A stretch of DNA of 64,000 nt from Akkermansia muciniphila (GTDB lineage: Bacteria; Verrucomicrobiota; Verrucomicrobiia; Verrucomicrobiales; Akkermansiaceae), in NCBI GenBank assembly GCA_945890645.1, contig CAMDCV010000002.1, forward strand, positions 62,001 through 126,000, in the 5' to 3' direction. Every line of letters starts with the position of its first letter. Position 1 is the stretch's first letter. Below the pieces are notes generated by a model, which worked only from the letters and a program-made list of their open reading frames with translations, had not been told where the DNA came from and made no database searches. This document shows, in pieces, positions 19,532 through 29,011 of the stretch. The position numbers and the translations under genes are program-made.

Positions 19532-22207
19532 ATGATTCAGCCACTCAGCCTCGTCCGCATTGACCGCCCGAATCTTCCTGTTTCGGCGGGTTGGTTGGCG
19601 TCATCGGATCCACTGGATTGGCTGCGGGAAATCGCTCGTTGCCGTGCGAATGGCTGTGAGGTGGCAATTTATCCAGTGGCCACCTCGGTTGCTGATCCTC
19701 GTGCGGTTGGCGTGTTTCTGCTGCCGCGTTCGGGCTCGCCTCGATTTCATCCGCGGGTACAGCGATTGGCGGAAATCGCACCTGGTGTTCACGCAGCACC
19801 CGATACTGTGCTTTCCGCTGGGCTTTTGGAAAACGAGAGTGGGTATTTTTTTCCATATCAAGTCCACTTTTTTCATCCGTCACTTGGGTTGATCGGCTTT
19901 GATCGCAAGGACGAGTTGGCGCCGTCCCGACTGTTAGAACGCCCTGAGGAACGCGGCCTCCGCTGGAACCTCGCTGTGCCAGTGGAAAAATTCGCTCCTG
20001 TACTCAAGGCGCTCGTAGTCGAGCAACCACCCGACCCAAAAGCCATGCTCGATGAGGCCGCCAAAGAAATCGGCGACCAGGGCGGAAAGGCGCCCAAGGA
20101 TACAGATGGCTTGATGGACAAAGTGGGGATGCTCGGAAAAGGAATCGCGGGCGGAGTCATGCTTGGCGCTGGATGGCTGATGAGCGGGCTCAGCAAACCT
20201 TCTTCCGGTACTGTTTCAAAAGATAAACTCCGCGAGTGGGCCGAAAAAAACTGGCAACATCTCGTGGACAGCCGCAGTCGTGAAATCGACCGCCTGATGA
20301 AACTCATGGAGACTGATCCCGATCAAGGCTTGCGTTATGCCTTGCCATTGGCGGGGATCGAACAATCGCGCGGCGTAGCCGATCCCTCTTGGAAACTCGG
20401 CCAGAACAGCACCCGTTTTTCACTTGGACACGGCGGTGGAGCGATCGATGGCTGGGACATCGCCAGCGAAGCTCGCCTCAAGCTAGAGCGCCAGTATCGG
20501 GAAGCCGCGCTGCGCGAAATCGCCCTCGGTCGTCCCGAGCGCGCCGCCTATATTTTTGGTAATCTGTTAGGCGATTGGACTGGTGCGGCAAAGGCCCTCG
20601 CGGACGCAGGAAAGCACCGTGACGCTGTCGCGATCTATCTGCACAAACTCAACAACCGCACGGCCGCAGCCAAATGCCTCGAACAAGCCGGACTGCTGCT
20701 TCAAGCAGCCGCCATCTATGCCGAATCCAAGCAATTTGAAAAAGCTGGCGACCTCCATGCCCGTCTCGGCAATGACGAACAAGCGCGCGAACTGTGGCGC
20801 GCCGAAGTAGAGGTGCAGCGCGATCCATTTCAAAAAGCGCGCGTACTCTCAACAAAACTCGACGACCGTCCCGCCGCGCTTGCGTTGCTCGATGCCGCAT
20901 GGCAATCTGGCAACCGTCCCGATACCGCACTCACCGCGATGTTCACCATCCACCGCGAGGATCAAAATTTACCCCAAGCACTCGCCCTGATGGATCGCAT
21001 GTTCGACTCCCACGTTGGCACCTTACCGCTGGCCACAAAGCTCAATCTTGGCCATCAAGAAGCCGCGCGCTGGACAGAGCCTGCCTTCGTCCTAGAGCTG
21101 GAAAAGCATGCCTATCGCCACATCGGCCAAGCCCTCAGCATACAAAATAAAGGCACCGCCGACCTACTCGAATTTTTGCCAAAACTCGACCCCGCCGATA
21201 TCATCCTCGCTCGCGATGCGCAGAGATTCTCTCTCCGCAAAAACCCACCCAAGGTGCCCGCTTCCGGCCCGCCGCGCGGCATTCTTCGCCCACAACGAGT
21301 GATCCTCATTTCCAGTGGCGTGCGCTGGGATTCCCTCGCAACAATCCCGAAAGGCGTCTCTATTGCCGGTTACGGTGCCGACATGCTTGCGGTCGCTCAA
21401 TTTCGCGACAACACCTGCCGATCATCAGCGTTACGAATCGTCAATGATCCCGACCACACGGAAGTCCGCCACATCGTCGTCACATCACCTCAAGGCAGCA
21501 GTCGCTTATTTCATTTCCCCGCCTATAGGTGTCTCCATTACGTCTCTATTGATCGCGCCCGAAGCTCGGCGGACGATGCGCTCAGCTCGCTACGCAACAT
21601 TCTTGCCACTTGCACCATCGGCACTAGCGGAGACTTCGCGCTATTAGAATACACCTCCACCTCTTCGCTCGCCCTTCATATTTATTCTGAGACAGCCGTC
21701 CTTTACCGCAGCTTCCCCGTCGATCTTGCCCCGCCTGATGTCATCGGGCTCGACTGGCACATCGCAGGGGTTATCAATCACTTCTGTTTCACCGCCGCCG
21801 GCTTCCTCGCCTGGCGTCATCCCGATGGCCAATTTTCCACCGTGAATCTTGGCGAAACTCCTTCATCGCTCCACCTCTCGCCTATTCCCGATGCGCGAAA
21901 AGCACTCATCACTCTCGCCGACGAAGTACTGCTGATCGAAATCGGTAAACCCGGCAAGACGCCCGAAACCATCAATCTTTTTTCTGGATCAGAAGACCAC
22001 CCCGTGGCCTGTTTCCTCCCCGATGGCTCTATCGTGATTGCTCACAGCGGTGGCGGTGTGATCTATCCGCCGCAAGACTTCGTCAGGTCTTGCGCTACGC
22101 TTTCTCTACCGACCGATGCCGGAAAACCCATCGCCATCGCCCCACGTGGTGATGGTGGGTTTGCCATCCTGACCGACAAAGGGAATCTGTTAGTATTTGC
22201 GCGCTGA
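19532..22207 (+). CDS. bpX6-like, TPR-like and beta-propeller protein of the ternary system
   Basis: 891 residues. Residues 1-165 form an alpha/beta domain resembling bpX6. About 199-225 is a glycine-rich hydrophobic stretch (MLGKGIAGGVMLGAGWLMSGL) that could insert in a membrane. About 320-470 carry helical repeats (GRPERAAYIFGNLLGDWTGA, HRDAVAIYLHKLNNRTAAA, FEKAGDLHARLGNDEQAREL) like TPR units. The last 300 are beta-rich and read as a second propeller. It is the last gene of the operon, 5 bases after the vWA gene, and is followed by a hairpin. The architecture suggests a large scaffold or sensor; function is unproven. Confidence 0.6.
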   Translation: MIQPLSLVRIDRPNLPVSAGWLASSDPLDWLREIARCRANGCEVAIYPVATSVADPRAVGVFLLPRSGSPRFHPRVQRLAEIAPGVHAAPDTVLSAGLLENESGYFFPYQVHFFHPSLGLIGFDRKDELAPSRLLERPEERGLRWNLAVPVEKFAPVLKALVVEQPPDPKAMLDEAAKEIGDQGGKAPKDTDGLMDKVGMLGKGIAGGVMLGAGWLMSGLSKPSSGTVSKDKLREWAEKNWQHLVDSRSREIDRLMKLMETDPDQGLRYALPLAGIEQSRGVADPSWKLGQNSTRFSLGHGGGAIDGWDIASEARLKLERQYREAALREIALGRPERAAYIFGNLLGDWTGAAKALADAGKHRDAVAIYLHKLNNRTAAAKCLEQAGLLLQAAAIYAESKQFEKAGDLHARLGNDEQARELWRAEVEVQRDPFQKARVLSTKLDDRPAALALLDAAWQSGNRPDTALTAMFTIHREDQNLPQALALMDRMFDSHVGTLPLATKLNLGHQEAARWTEPAFVLELEKHAYRHIGQALSIQNKGTADLLEFLPKLDPADIILARDAQRFSLRKNPPKVPASGPPRGILRPQRVILISSGVRWDSLATIPKGVSIAGYGADMLAVAQFRDNTCRSSALRIVNDPDHTEVRHIVVTSPQGSSRLFHFPAYRCLHYVSIDRARSSADDALSSLRNILATCTIGTSGDFALLEYTSTSSLALHIYSETAVLYRSFPVDLAPPDVIGLDWHIAGVINHFCFTAAGFLAWRHPDGQFSTVNLGETPSSLHLSPIPDARKALITLADEVLLIEIGKPGKTPETINLFSGSEDHPVACFLPDGSIVIAHSGGGVIYPPQDFVRSCATLSLPTDAGKPIAIAPRGDGGFAILTDKGNLLVFAR

Positions 22208-22223
22208 GCAAGGAAATCGTGGC

Positions 22224-22240
22224 GGAGGCGTCTCGCCTCC
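22224..22240 (+). terminator. Hairpin after the ternary-system operon
   Basis: GGAGGCG, loop TCT, CGCCTCC: a perfect 7-bp GC-rich stem 16 bases after the last stop codon. There is no U-tract, so it may act as an imperfect terminator or an mRNA 3' stabiliser, or be a dispersed palindrome. Confidence 0.4.
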
Positions 22241-22300
22241 CAGCCTATCAATGATAGTAAGGTAGATGTTTTGGCATGCGGGCGAGACGACCGCGCCACG

Positions 22301-22346
22301 GTTATTTCAGCGACATCAGATAGGCGAAGAGGTCTTTGATTTGTTG
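22301..22346. repeat. Right 46-bp direct repeat bounding the ternary-system island
   Basis: Partner of 14475-14520 (44 of 46 identical, same orientation). It is the natural 3' end of the dehydrogenase gene, covering its last 14 codons, stop codon and one further base, so the gene is intact on this side. Confidence 0.85.
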
Positions 22347-25300
22347 TTCGCTGAAGGAGTCGATGAGACCTTCGGGCATGAGGCTTTGGCGGAGGAATTG
22401 CGTGGCGACAATGTCCTTGCGTTCGATGCGCCGGTCAGCGGCGCCCATTTGTCGCACGACTACGGCGTTTTTGTCTTCGCTGACGAAGAAGGCATCGAGC
22501 AGCGAGCCGTCTTTGAGAGTGACGCGGTAAATGCGGTAGCCTGGTTCGATGGCGGCGTTCGGGGTGAGGATGTTGCGCACGATGGCTTCGGGTCCCATGG
22601 AGCCGACGGAGCTGAGGTTGGGCCCCATACTACCGCCGGTGTTGCCGAATTGGTGGCAGGCGATGCAAAGAGCGGAGAGGGCTTTTCCGGCTTCGGCATT
22701 GCCAGGTGCTTTTGCGAGCGTTAGGAAACGTTCATATTTTTCATCGAAGGCTTTGGCTTGTTCCAAGCTCATGACAGGTGGCACATCAAGCGTGCGGATC
22801 ACGGAAGCGGCGGGGGATGTTTTGCCCCATCCTTGGCCATTGGTGCCGTTGAACAAGAGAGTGGAATCTCCTGTTGGCATGCTGCGGTCGAAGCTTGCGC
22901 GGATTTCATCGCTGCTGCGCTCGCGGTTCCAGATCCGGTATTCGGCAAATTGGCCTTGTGTGCCGTTAGTCGGAGTGCTCCAGCCAACCATGAAGTTATT
23001 AAGGGCAAACGGCGCCACTTTGGATTCGGCACAGTCAAGTTCACCATTGAAGAAAATTTTCCATGAACCTGCGGCATTGCGCGTGACGGCAATGTGGGTC
23101 CACATGTCAGCGACAATTTTCTTTTTTGAAACGATGATGTTGCCAACAGTCGGTCCGCCATAAACATGGAGCATTTCCCCGAAGAAATTCATGTCGAGAA
23201 GATTGGGGGCACCACCGAGGCTATCGGTATTATCGATGCCGGGATGGAGCTTGACCCATGTTTCCACGGTGAAGGCACCAGGAAGAGAAATGGTGGTGGG
23301 CAATAGGGCGTCGTCCTTGCCATTCAGTTGCAGAACGGGGCGGAATTTGTCGCCGAGTTGAGAAAGAAGTTTTTTCAATTCCGCATCGTCGCCGAGCACG
23401 GTTTGCAAGCGATTGAGCGCGATGCTGCTGAGTTCCTCGGCTTTGAGTTTTTGGGCGAGACTGGCACCCACGATGGCGGAGGCTCCGCCTTTGTGAGAAC
23501 TCAGGATTTCGATGATTTGCGCACGGAACTGTGCGGGGATTTGTGCGAGTCCGGAGATTGTGGCGGCACCAGCATCGGCCTGGCGTGAGGATGCCAATGC
23601 TTTGAGTGCGCTGATGCGAACATTTTGATCCGCATGTTGAAGCAGCGCAGTGAGCGGGATGGGGTTGGCGTTTTGTTGCGTGGTGAGTGCCTCCAGCGCG
23701 GAAATGCGAATCGCGCTATCGGGGGAATCGAGTGCGATTTTCTGCAGGCGATTTGCGGTGTTTTTCAAACCGAAGGCGGCACTGAGATCGACTCCGCGTT
23801 TGACATCATCGGCACTGCCCTGCAGCAGTTTATCCACCGAATCCACGATCAACGACTGGATGCGATCTGGTGCGATACGGCTTTTGTTCGCGAGGAGTGC
23901 GTTGATGATGGCTTGGCTAGACGTTGGATTCTTGAGGGCTTCGCGCAACACATCGGCGATGCCTGGTTGGTCCATGGCTAGCACTAATAGCAGAACTTCC
24001 GCTTGATTGGGAATGCGTTGCAATTGGTTCAATCGCGAGGCAACGAGTGGCGCGCCTTGTGCGGGCGGCAAGGCGAGCGCGCCTAACAGAAAACTTTCCA
24101 CGGGCAGATTTTTCGCGGCGTCGGAGGAGAGAAATGTTGCGACATCGGCAGGGTAGCGTTCGAGCAGCAAGCGCACGACATAGCGTTCGTATTCGCGATC
24201 ATAGGCTTCGCGGACTAGGATCGTACCTTTGCGAGTGCTTTGTACTTGCGGGGCATCGAGGGCGGTGAGTTCGTGATTCAGTAACGCGTGAAACAAAGCG
24301 TTTTTGTCCGCACTTTTTCCGAGCCAATAACCGATGCTGGTCAATGACTCGCGTCGCACGTTTTTATCAGGGTCTTTGCGCAGTTGGAGCAGAGCAGGGG
24401 ATAGAGTTGGCGTTTCTGCCAAGGCACGCGCGGTTTCGCGGCGCACATGGAGGCTGGGCGAGGTGGCGGTTTTTTTGAGTTGCTCGATGGACGGTGTGTG
24501 GGCCATGAGTGCGGGCACGTGGGACAAGTCTTTCGCGGTGATCTTACGATCGGCAAGAATTTGTGCGGCGATTTGCGTTTGCGCGAGTGAGGGGGATTTT
24601 AAGAGGTTTTGCAACGCGCTGTCATCGAGCTTGGTGAAATCAGGCACTTCAAATGTCTTTTGTTCGTTGTGTTTGATGCGCCAAATGCGACCACGCAGTT
24701 TGTCGCGATCGGGATGGGCGCGTGGCACTTCGTTGTGACTGATGATTTTGTTGTACCAATCGACAACGTAAACGCATCCATCAGGACCGAGAGTCATCGC
24801 CACCGGACGGAACCAGGGGTCGTCGCAGGTGAGAAAATCGCCGATTCTGTTAAACTGCCAATCGGTGAGATGGTGCTCGGGCGATGGTTGATCGCGCTGC
24901 ATGACGGCGGTGTTGATGCGGCAAGTAATCGGATTCGCGACGAGCATGAGATTGCTGTAGGGAGCGGGGTAGGCGCCTTCGGAATCGGTCAGACAAAGTC
25001 CACTGAGGCCCGTGCCGCCGAAGCGTTCTTTGGCGAAAGTGGCGGGGAATTCTGGTGCGTAGCTTTTCCACTGAGCATTCGAGCAACCGGGGTAGTTGGC
25101 GTATTCGTGAAAGGGCATGACGCCATAGCCGAAGTCGTTGGCTTCCTGGATGAATGACTCGCCATTGCGATCCATCACAAAGCCCCAGATGTTGCAGGGG
25201 CCGTTCGAAGTGATTTCGAAATCAGTGCCATCGGGGCGAAAGCGAGCCATGCGCGTTTGGTCGAACTTAATCGCTTTTTCCTTTGGATCGAGTGGACGTT

Positions 25301-26528
25301 TGACGTTGCTGTAATTGAAGGCACCTTGCGCGAACCAAATCCATCCGCCGGGAGCGCGGGTGAATTGATGGGGAAACAAGTGCGAGTCCTGTACGCCGAA
25401 GCCTTCGAGGATGACTTCGCTTTTGTCGGAAACATTGTCGTTGTTAGTGTCGGTGAGGAGAACGATGTTGCGACCGTGCTGGGCATAGCATTTGGAGCCG
25501 TCGCCCCAAGGTAAGATGCCTAACGGAATGGCGAGGCCATCGGCGAAAATATGGTCGGGTTTCAGTCCCTCGGCAGGAAGGTTTTTACCAAAGACAGACT
25601 CGCGATTGTAGATGAGGATTTTGTCTTTTGCTTTGCTGGCATAGAGGGCGTCGGCGACGGCCGTGTTTTCATTCGCATCGACAGGATACTCGAGAGCGGT
25701 CTGCGTCCACATGCGGCCGCGTTGGTCGAAATACACGGAAATGAATTTGCCTGCGGGCACGGTGGGGTCTTCGGCGGCGACGAGTTCGATGCTGAAACCG
25801 GGAGGCAGGTGGAATGATGCTTGTTGTTCTTGCGGCGTGCGCGGTTTGGCGTGCTGGATGGGCTCCATCTTCGGCTCTGGTGCGGCTTGAAAAGCACCAG
25901 TTGTAGCTTTGGCTTTCAGTTCCTCGATGGTGATGTCTTTGAACTCGACGAGGAATTTCCCACCGCTGTGGGCTTGGAATCCGATGAGGCCTGTGAGAGG
26001 AATGCTGGGGTCAGTTTCGTTGTAATCGATGGCGAGCACGCCATTGATCCACGTGCGAATGCGCGGACCCTCGCAGAGGATGCGGTATTCATTCCAGTCC
26101 CAGTCTTTGACGACGGCTTTGAGGGCGGCTTCATCAACAGGTGTGGCGATTTTTTTATTGCGGCGGTGTTCATCCCAAATCGTGCCCCAGTAGCCGATGC
26201 CGGCATCGACTTGATAACCGGACATGTGAGCATCGGCTTTTCGGAGGCTGCGCACTTGTATGCCGGAATTGGCGAAACCTTCTTTTTTGGTGAGCTTCAC
26301 TTTGAAGCGCAGGTCGCAGTCGGTGTAAGTCTTCGAGTGGGAGAGGAACGTGTTGAGGGGAACTTTTTCTTCCATCGAGCCGCCGACAATTTTTCCCTCT
26401 TCCACTTTCCACCATTTCCGTTCGGCTTCGGGAATGTTCCAGCCGTCGAGGGTTTTGCCGTCGAACAAGGAAACGGGCTGAGCGTGGCAACAGGCCAGCG
26501 TGAGAAGTGCGAGGAAAAATGGTTTCAT
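22302..26528 (-). CDS. Secreted PVC-type dehydrogenase: DUF1080, propeller, HEAT, LamG and cytochrome c domains
   Basis: 1408 residues with a signal peptide (MKPFFLALLTLACCHAQ). Residues about 20-205 are a DUF1080 (3-keto-disaccharide hydrolase type) domain: LFDGKTLDGWNIP and GLIGFQAHSGGKFLVEFKDI. About 235-640 are the PVC membrane-bound dehydrogenase propeller (LPPGFSIELVAAEDP). About 670-1040 are HEAT-like helical repeats. About 1065-1230 are a LamG/concanavalin fold (FTVETWVKLHPG). A c-type heme site CIACH sits at about 1288, and the C-terminus is the family's PVC heme-binding domain. It probably acts in the periplasm or at the surface in carbohydrate oxidation or cleavage. Substrate unknown. 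It starts 5 bases after the Dabb gene. Confidence 0.85.
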   Translation of the reverse strand: MKPFFLALLTLACCHAQPVSLFDGKTLDGWNIPEAERKWWKVEEGKIVGGSMEEKVPLNTFLSHSKTYTDCDLRFKVKLTKKEGFANSGIQVRSLRKADAHMSGYQVDAGIGYWGTIWDEHRRNKKIATPVDEAALKAVVKDWDWNEYRILCEGPRIRTWINGVLAIDYNETDPSIPLTGLIGFQAHSGGKFLVEFKDITIEELKAKATTGAFQAAPEPKMEPIQHAKPRTPQEQQASFHLPPGFSIELVAAEDPTVPAGKFISVYFDQRGRMWTQTALEYPVDANENTAVADALYASKAKDKILIYNRESVFGKNLPAEGLKPDHIFADGLAIPLGILPWGDGSKCYAQHGRNIVLLTDTNNDNVSDKSEVILEGFGVQDSHLFPHQFTRAPGGWIWFAQGAFNYSNVKRPLDPKEKAIKFDQTRMARFRPDGTDFEITSNGPCNIWGFVMDRNGESFIQEANDFGYGVMPFHEYANYPGCSNAQWKSYAPEFPATFAKERFGGTGLSGLCLTDSEGAYPAPYSNLMLVANPITCRINTAVMQRDQPSPEHHLTDWQFNRIGDFLTCDDPWFRPVAMTLGPDGCVYVVDWYNKIISHNEVPRAHPDRDKLRGRIWRIKHNEQKTFEVPDFTKLDDSALQNLLKSPSLAQTQIAAQILADRKITAKDLSHVPALMAHTPSIEQLKKTATSPSLHVRRETARALAETPTLSPALLQLRKDPDKNVRRESLTSIGYWLGKSADKNALFHALLNHELTALDAPQVQSTRKGTILVREAYDREYERYVVRLLLERYPADVATFLSSDAAKNLPVESFLLGALALPPAQGAPLVASRLNQLQRIPNQAEVLLLVLAMDQPGIADVLREALKNPTSSQAIINALLANKSRIAPDRIQSLIVDSVDKLLQGSADDVKRGVDLSAAFGLKNTANRLQKIALDSPDSAIRISALEALTTQQNANPIPLTALLQHADQNVRISALKALASSRQADAGAATISGLAQIPAQFRAQIIEILSSHKGGASAIVGASLAQKLKAEELSSIALNRLQTVLGDDAELKKLLSQLGDKFRPVLQLNGKDDALLPTTISLPGAFTVETWVKLHPGIDNTDSLGGAPNLLDMNFFGEMLHVYGGPTVGNIIVSKKKIVADMWTHIAVTRNAAGSWKIFFNGELDCAESKVAPFALNNFMVGWSTPTNGTQGQFAEYRIWNRERSSDEIRASFDRSMPTGDSTLLFNGTNGQGWGKTSPAASVIRTLDVPPVMSLEQAKAFDEKYERFLTLAKAPGNAEAGKALSALCIACHQFGNTGGSMGPNLSSVGSMGPEAIVRNILTPNAAIEPGYRIYRVTLKDGSLLDAFFVSEDKNAVVVRQMGAADRRIERKDIVATQFLRQSLMPEGLIDSFSEQQIKDLFAYLMSLK

Positions 26529-26533
26529 AAAAA

Positions 26534-26830
26534 TTATACTTCAAAGTCAAAAACAACAAGGCGGGCCAGACGAGGAGCGACGATGTCACGAACGCGAACG
26601 TGCTCGGGGTGAGGCAGATATTCATCGCGGCTCTTGGCGGTATCGAAGCTCATGATGAAGCCGTGGGTGAAGCCATCGTTGAGGCCTTCATCGCTCTGAT
26701 AAGGGCCGTGTTCTATGTCGAGTAGGCCAGGGATTTGACCGACCATGCCCACGAGTTCGCGGAAGCATTCGTCGATTTGTTCCTGAGTGATTTCGGGGAG
26801 GAATTGGAATACGCCGTAGTGTCGGATCAT
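26534..26830 (-). CDS. Dabb (stress-responsive A/B barrel) domain protein
   Basis: 98 residues making a single dimeric alpha/beta-barrel domain. Signatures are the opening MIRHYGVFQFLPEITQEQIDECFREL, the HGPYQSDEGLNDGFTHGFIMSFDTAKSRDEYLPHPEH core and the closing VVFDFEV strand. Dabb proteins are small cytosolic proteins of mixed function, including some catabolic enzymes. It lies directly upstream of the PVC dehydrogenase and is probably cotranscribed with it. No specific reaction can be assigned. Confidence 0.85.
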   Translation of the reverse strand: MIRHYGVFQFLPEITQEQIDECFRELVGMVGQIPGLLDIEHGPYQSDEGLNDGFTHGFIMSFDTAKSRDEYLPHPEHVRVRDIVAPRLARLVVFDFEV

Positions 26831-26836
26831 TTTTTT

Positions 26837-26899
26837 TAAGTGGTTAGTGTGAAGTGAGCAGTGTTAAAGTGGTGAGTGTGTAGTGAGCAGTGATCAGTG
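26837..26899. repeat. Cluster of GTGAGCAGTGATCAGTG-type repeats
   Basis: A short low-complexity cluster between the Dabb and UPF0261 genes. It contains a core GTGAGCAGTGATCAGTG at 26883-26899, a partial copy GTGAGCAGTG at 26855-26864, and AAGTGGTTAGTG at 26838-26849. Related copies occur in prophage spacers at 54110, 55434, 60015 and 63852. Confidence 0.7.
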
Positions 26900-26919
26900 G
26901 AAGAAGAGGAACGCATCGC

Positions 26920-28131
26920 CTATCGCTTTTCCGCCAGTTCTATGTTTCGCAGGAGTTGTTTTGCGGCGGCTTTGGCGAAGACGGGGCTGTTGATGATTTC
27001 TGCTAGAGTGATGATGGGCACGGTGGCGTGCTGGTGGAGGGCATCGAAGAGTGCTGCATCGGCGGCGGCATCATGGAAGGGTTGGCCTTCGGTGCTGATG
27101 ACGCTGATGCCTTTTTGGGGAATGAGGATGGTCACGGGTGCCGTCGAGGCGTTGGCTTTTTCCGCAATGATTTTTCCGAGCTGCGCGCATTCCTCGGCGT
27201 TGGTGCGCATGAGGGTGACTTGGGGGTTGTGAATGTAAAAGGTCCGGCCCTCGAATGCGGAGGGCACTGTTTCTCGCGCGCCGAAATTCACCATATCGAG
27301 ACAGCCCGGCGCGATGACGGCGGGGATGCCTGCTTTTGCAGCGGCATCGAGTCGAGTGGGGCCCGCAGTGAGTGTGCCGCCAACGAGTTCATCGGCCCAC
27401 TCGGTGGTGGTGACATCGAGCACGCCGCTGACCATGCCACTGGCGATGAGGTCTTCCATGGCTTTGCCGCCGGCGCCCGTGGCGTGAAATACGAGCACTT
27501 CGTAACCGGCATTTTCTAACACTTCCTTAGCGTGATTGATGCATTCGGTGGTGTTGCCAAACATGCTGGCAGCGATGATGGGCTTGCTTTCAGCGGTTTC
27601 GATCTCAGCCTCGACCATGCCACAAATCGCGGCAGCGGCACGAGTGAAGACCATGCGCGAAATGCGATTGAGTCCGGCGACATCGACAATCGCGGGCATC
27701 ATGGCGATGTCCTTGGTGCCTAGATAATGAGCGGTATTGCCACTCGCGAGCGTAGAAACCATCAGCTTCGGAAAGCCGATAGGCAAGGCTCGCATCGCTG
27801 CCGTGGCGAGAGCGGTGCCACCGCCACCACCAAGTGAGATAACGCCATCAATGCGTCCCTCGCGCGCGAGTTTTTCTAACAGAACGGGTGCCGCTTGTGA
27901 CATCGCCACGACGCATTCGCCGCGATCATGTCGATCGAGCAAGGGTTGCAAATCCAATCCTGCTGCTGCGGCTACTTCATAGCGCGTGATGTCGGGCTTG
28001 GTGCTTGGCGCATCGCCGGTGCCGAGGTCGATGAGCAAAACATCGTGGCCGCGCTTGCGAATTTCCGCAGCGACAAAATCGTGCTCCAATCCCTTGGAGT
28101 CGAGTGTTCCGATGACAGCGATGATGGACAT
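26920..28131 (-). CDS. UPF0261 / Tm-1-like ATP-binding domain protein
   Basis: 403 residues from the ATG at 28131 (MSIIAVIGTLDSKGLEHDF). The family signature AVIGTLDTKG-like start, the glycine run SLGGGGGTALATAAMRALPIG near residue 95-115, GNTAHYLGTKDIAMMPAIVDVAGLNRI near 125-150, and a C-terminal IPQKGISVISTEGQPFHD all fit. Tm-1-like domains bind ATP; bacterial members usually sit next to, or are fused with, a PEP-hydrolase-like TIM barrel, as here (10 bases downstream of it). The pathway is unknown but probably catabolic. The longer open frame upstream overlaps the neighbour and is rejected. Confidence 0.85.
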   Translation of the reverse strand: MSIIAVIGTLDSKGLEHDFVAAEIRKRGHDVLLIDLGTGDAPSTKPDITRYEVAAAAGLDLQPLLDRHDRGECVVAMSQAAPVLLEKLAREGRIDGVISLGGGGGTALATAAMRALPIGFPKLMVSTLASGNTAHYLGTKDIAMMPAIVDVAGLNRISRMVFTRAAAAICGMVEAEIETAESKPIIAASMFGNTTECINHAKEVLENAGYEVLVFHATGAGGKAMEDLIASGMVSGVLDVTTTEWADELVGGTLTAGPTRLDAAAKAGIPAVIAPGCLDMVNFGARETVPSAFEGRTFYIHNPQVTLMRTNAEECAQLGKIIAEKANASTAPVTILIPQKGISVISTEGQPFHDAAADAALFDALHQHATVPIITLAEIINSPVFAKAAAKQLLRNIELAEKR

Positions 28132-28141
28132 GGAGATGCGG

Positions 28142-29011
28142 TTAGAATTTCCGTTTAACGGGAATGGCTTTGAATTGTTTGGTGAGATCAACGAGTGAAT
28201 TTTCCACCGCCATGCGCTCAAGGCTGGAGGCTCCGACAAAGCCAACGGCATCGGTGTGTTCGTTGATGTAGGCTGCATCTTCCGGCGTGTTGATCGGTCC
28301 GCCGTGGCTGAGGAAAATGATGTCCTTGCGCACAGTGTTCGCGGCATCGATGATGGTTTGCGTGCGCTTGGCAGCCTCGTCTAAGGACATGGTCGCATCG
28401 ACCACACCAATCGATCCGCCGACGGTCGTGCCCACATGGGCGATGATGACATCGGCCCCCGCTTCCGCCATAGCGATTGCCTCTTCCGGAGCATCTACAT
28501 ATACGATACTGAACATGTCCATGCGTCGAGCGAGCGCCACCATTTCGAATTCTTTTTTCACGCTCATGCCTGTCTCTTCGAGAATTTGGCGAAACTTTCC
28601 ATCGACGATGCAGTGGGTGGGGAAATTATTGACGCCGCTGAAACCCATGTCCTTCACCTTGCCGAGCCAGTGCCACATGCGACGGCGCGGGTCGGTGGCA
28701 TGCACGCCGCAGATCACGGGAACTTCCTGCACGACGGGCAATACTTCAAATTCACCGATCTCCATGGCAATGGCATTCGCATCGCCGTAAGACATCAGGC
28801 CCGCTGTGGAGCCGTGGCCCGACATGCGGTAGCGGCCGGAGTTGTAAATGATGATTAAATCGGCACCGCCTTTTTCAATGAACTTCGCGCTGATGCCCGT
28901 GCCGGCTCCGGCAGCGATGATGGATTCCCCTTTGCCAAGAGTGTCGTGCAGGCGTTCGAGCACTTCCGTGCGCGTGTAGGGATTTCCGATTCCAGTCCAT
29001 GGGTTAGGCAT
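28142..29011 (-). CDS. Phosphoenolpyruvate hydrolase-like TIM-barrel protein
   Basis: 289 residues. The family signatures are GAGTGISAKFIEKGGADLIIIYNSGRYRMSGHGSTAGLMSYGDANAIAME near residues 35-85, then VPVICGVHATDPRRRMWHWL, MGFSGVNNFPTHCIVDG and ADVIIAHVGTTVGGSIG. These proteins are (beta/alpha)8 barrels annotated as PEP hydrolases or related lyases. The pairing with UPF0261 just downstream is widely conserved and suggests a two-protein complex. First gene of the minus-strand locus, divergent from an AraC regulator that may control it. Confidence 0.85.
   Translation of the reverse strand: MPNPWTGIGNPYTRTEVLERLHDTLGKGESIIAAGAGTGISAKFIEKGGADLIIIYNSGRYRMSGHGSTAGLMSYGDANAIAMEIGEFEVLPVVQEVPVICGVHATDPRRRMWHWLGKVKDMGFSGVNNFPTHCIVDGKFRQILEETGMSVKKEFEMVALARRMDMFSIVYVDAPEEAIAMAEAGADVIIAHVGTTVGGSIGVVDATMSLDEAAKRTQTIIDAANTVRKDIIFLSHGGPINTPEDAAYINEHTDAVGFVGASSLERMAVENSLVDLTKQFKAIPVKRKF

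Larger units (their letters stand above)
14521..22300 (+). other. MoxR-vWA-beta-propeller (bpX) ternary-system island
   Basis: Five plus-strand genes lie head to tail (14555-22207), with overlaps of 4 bp or gaps of 3 and 5 bases, between two 46-bp direct repeats. The set contains a MoxR AAA+ ATPase, a vWA-like protein with a propeller, a bpX2-like protein, a bpX6-like protein with a propeller, and a small helical protein. Comparative genomics has described such MoxR-vWA-propeller systems as predicted NTP-dependent conflict or chaperone systems; none of that is proven for this locus. No integrase or transposase is present, so how it moved is unclear. Confidence 0.7.

Noticed and set aside
14475-22346. 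Island as a simple transposon
   Set aside because: No transposase, no terminal inverted repeats, and the bounding sequence is a piece of a host gene, which fits recombination or site-specific insertion better.
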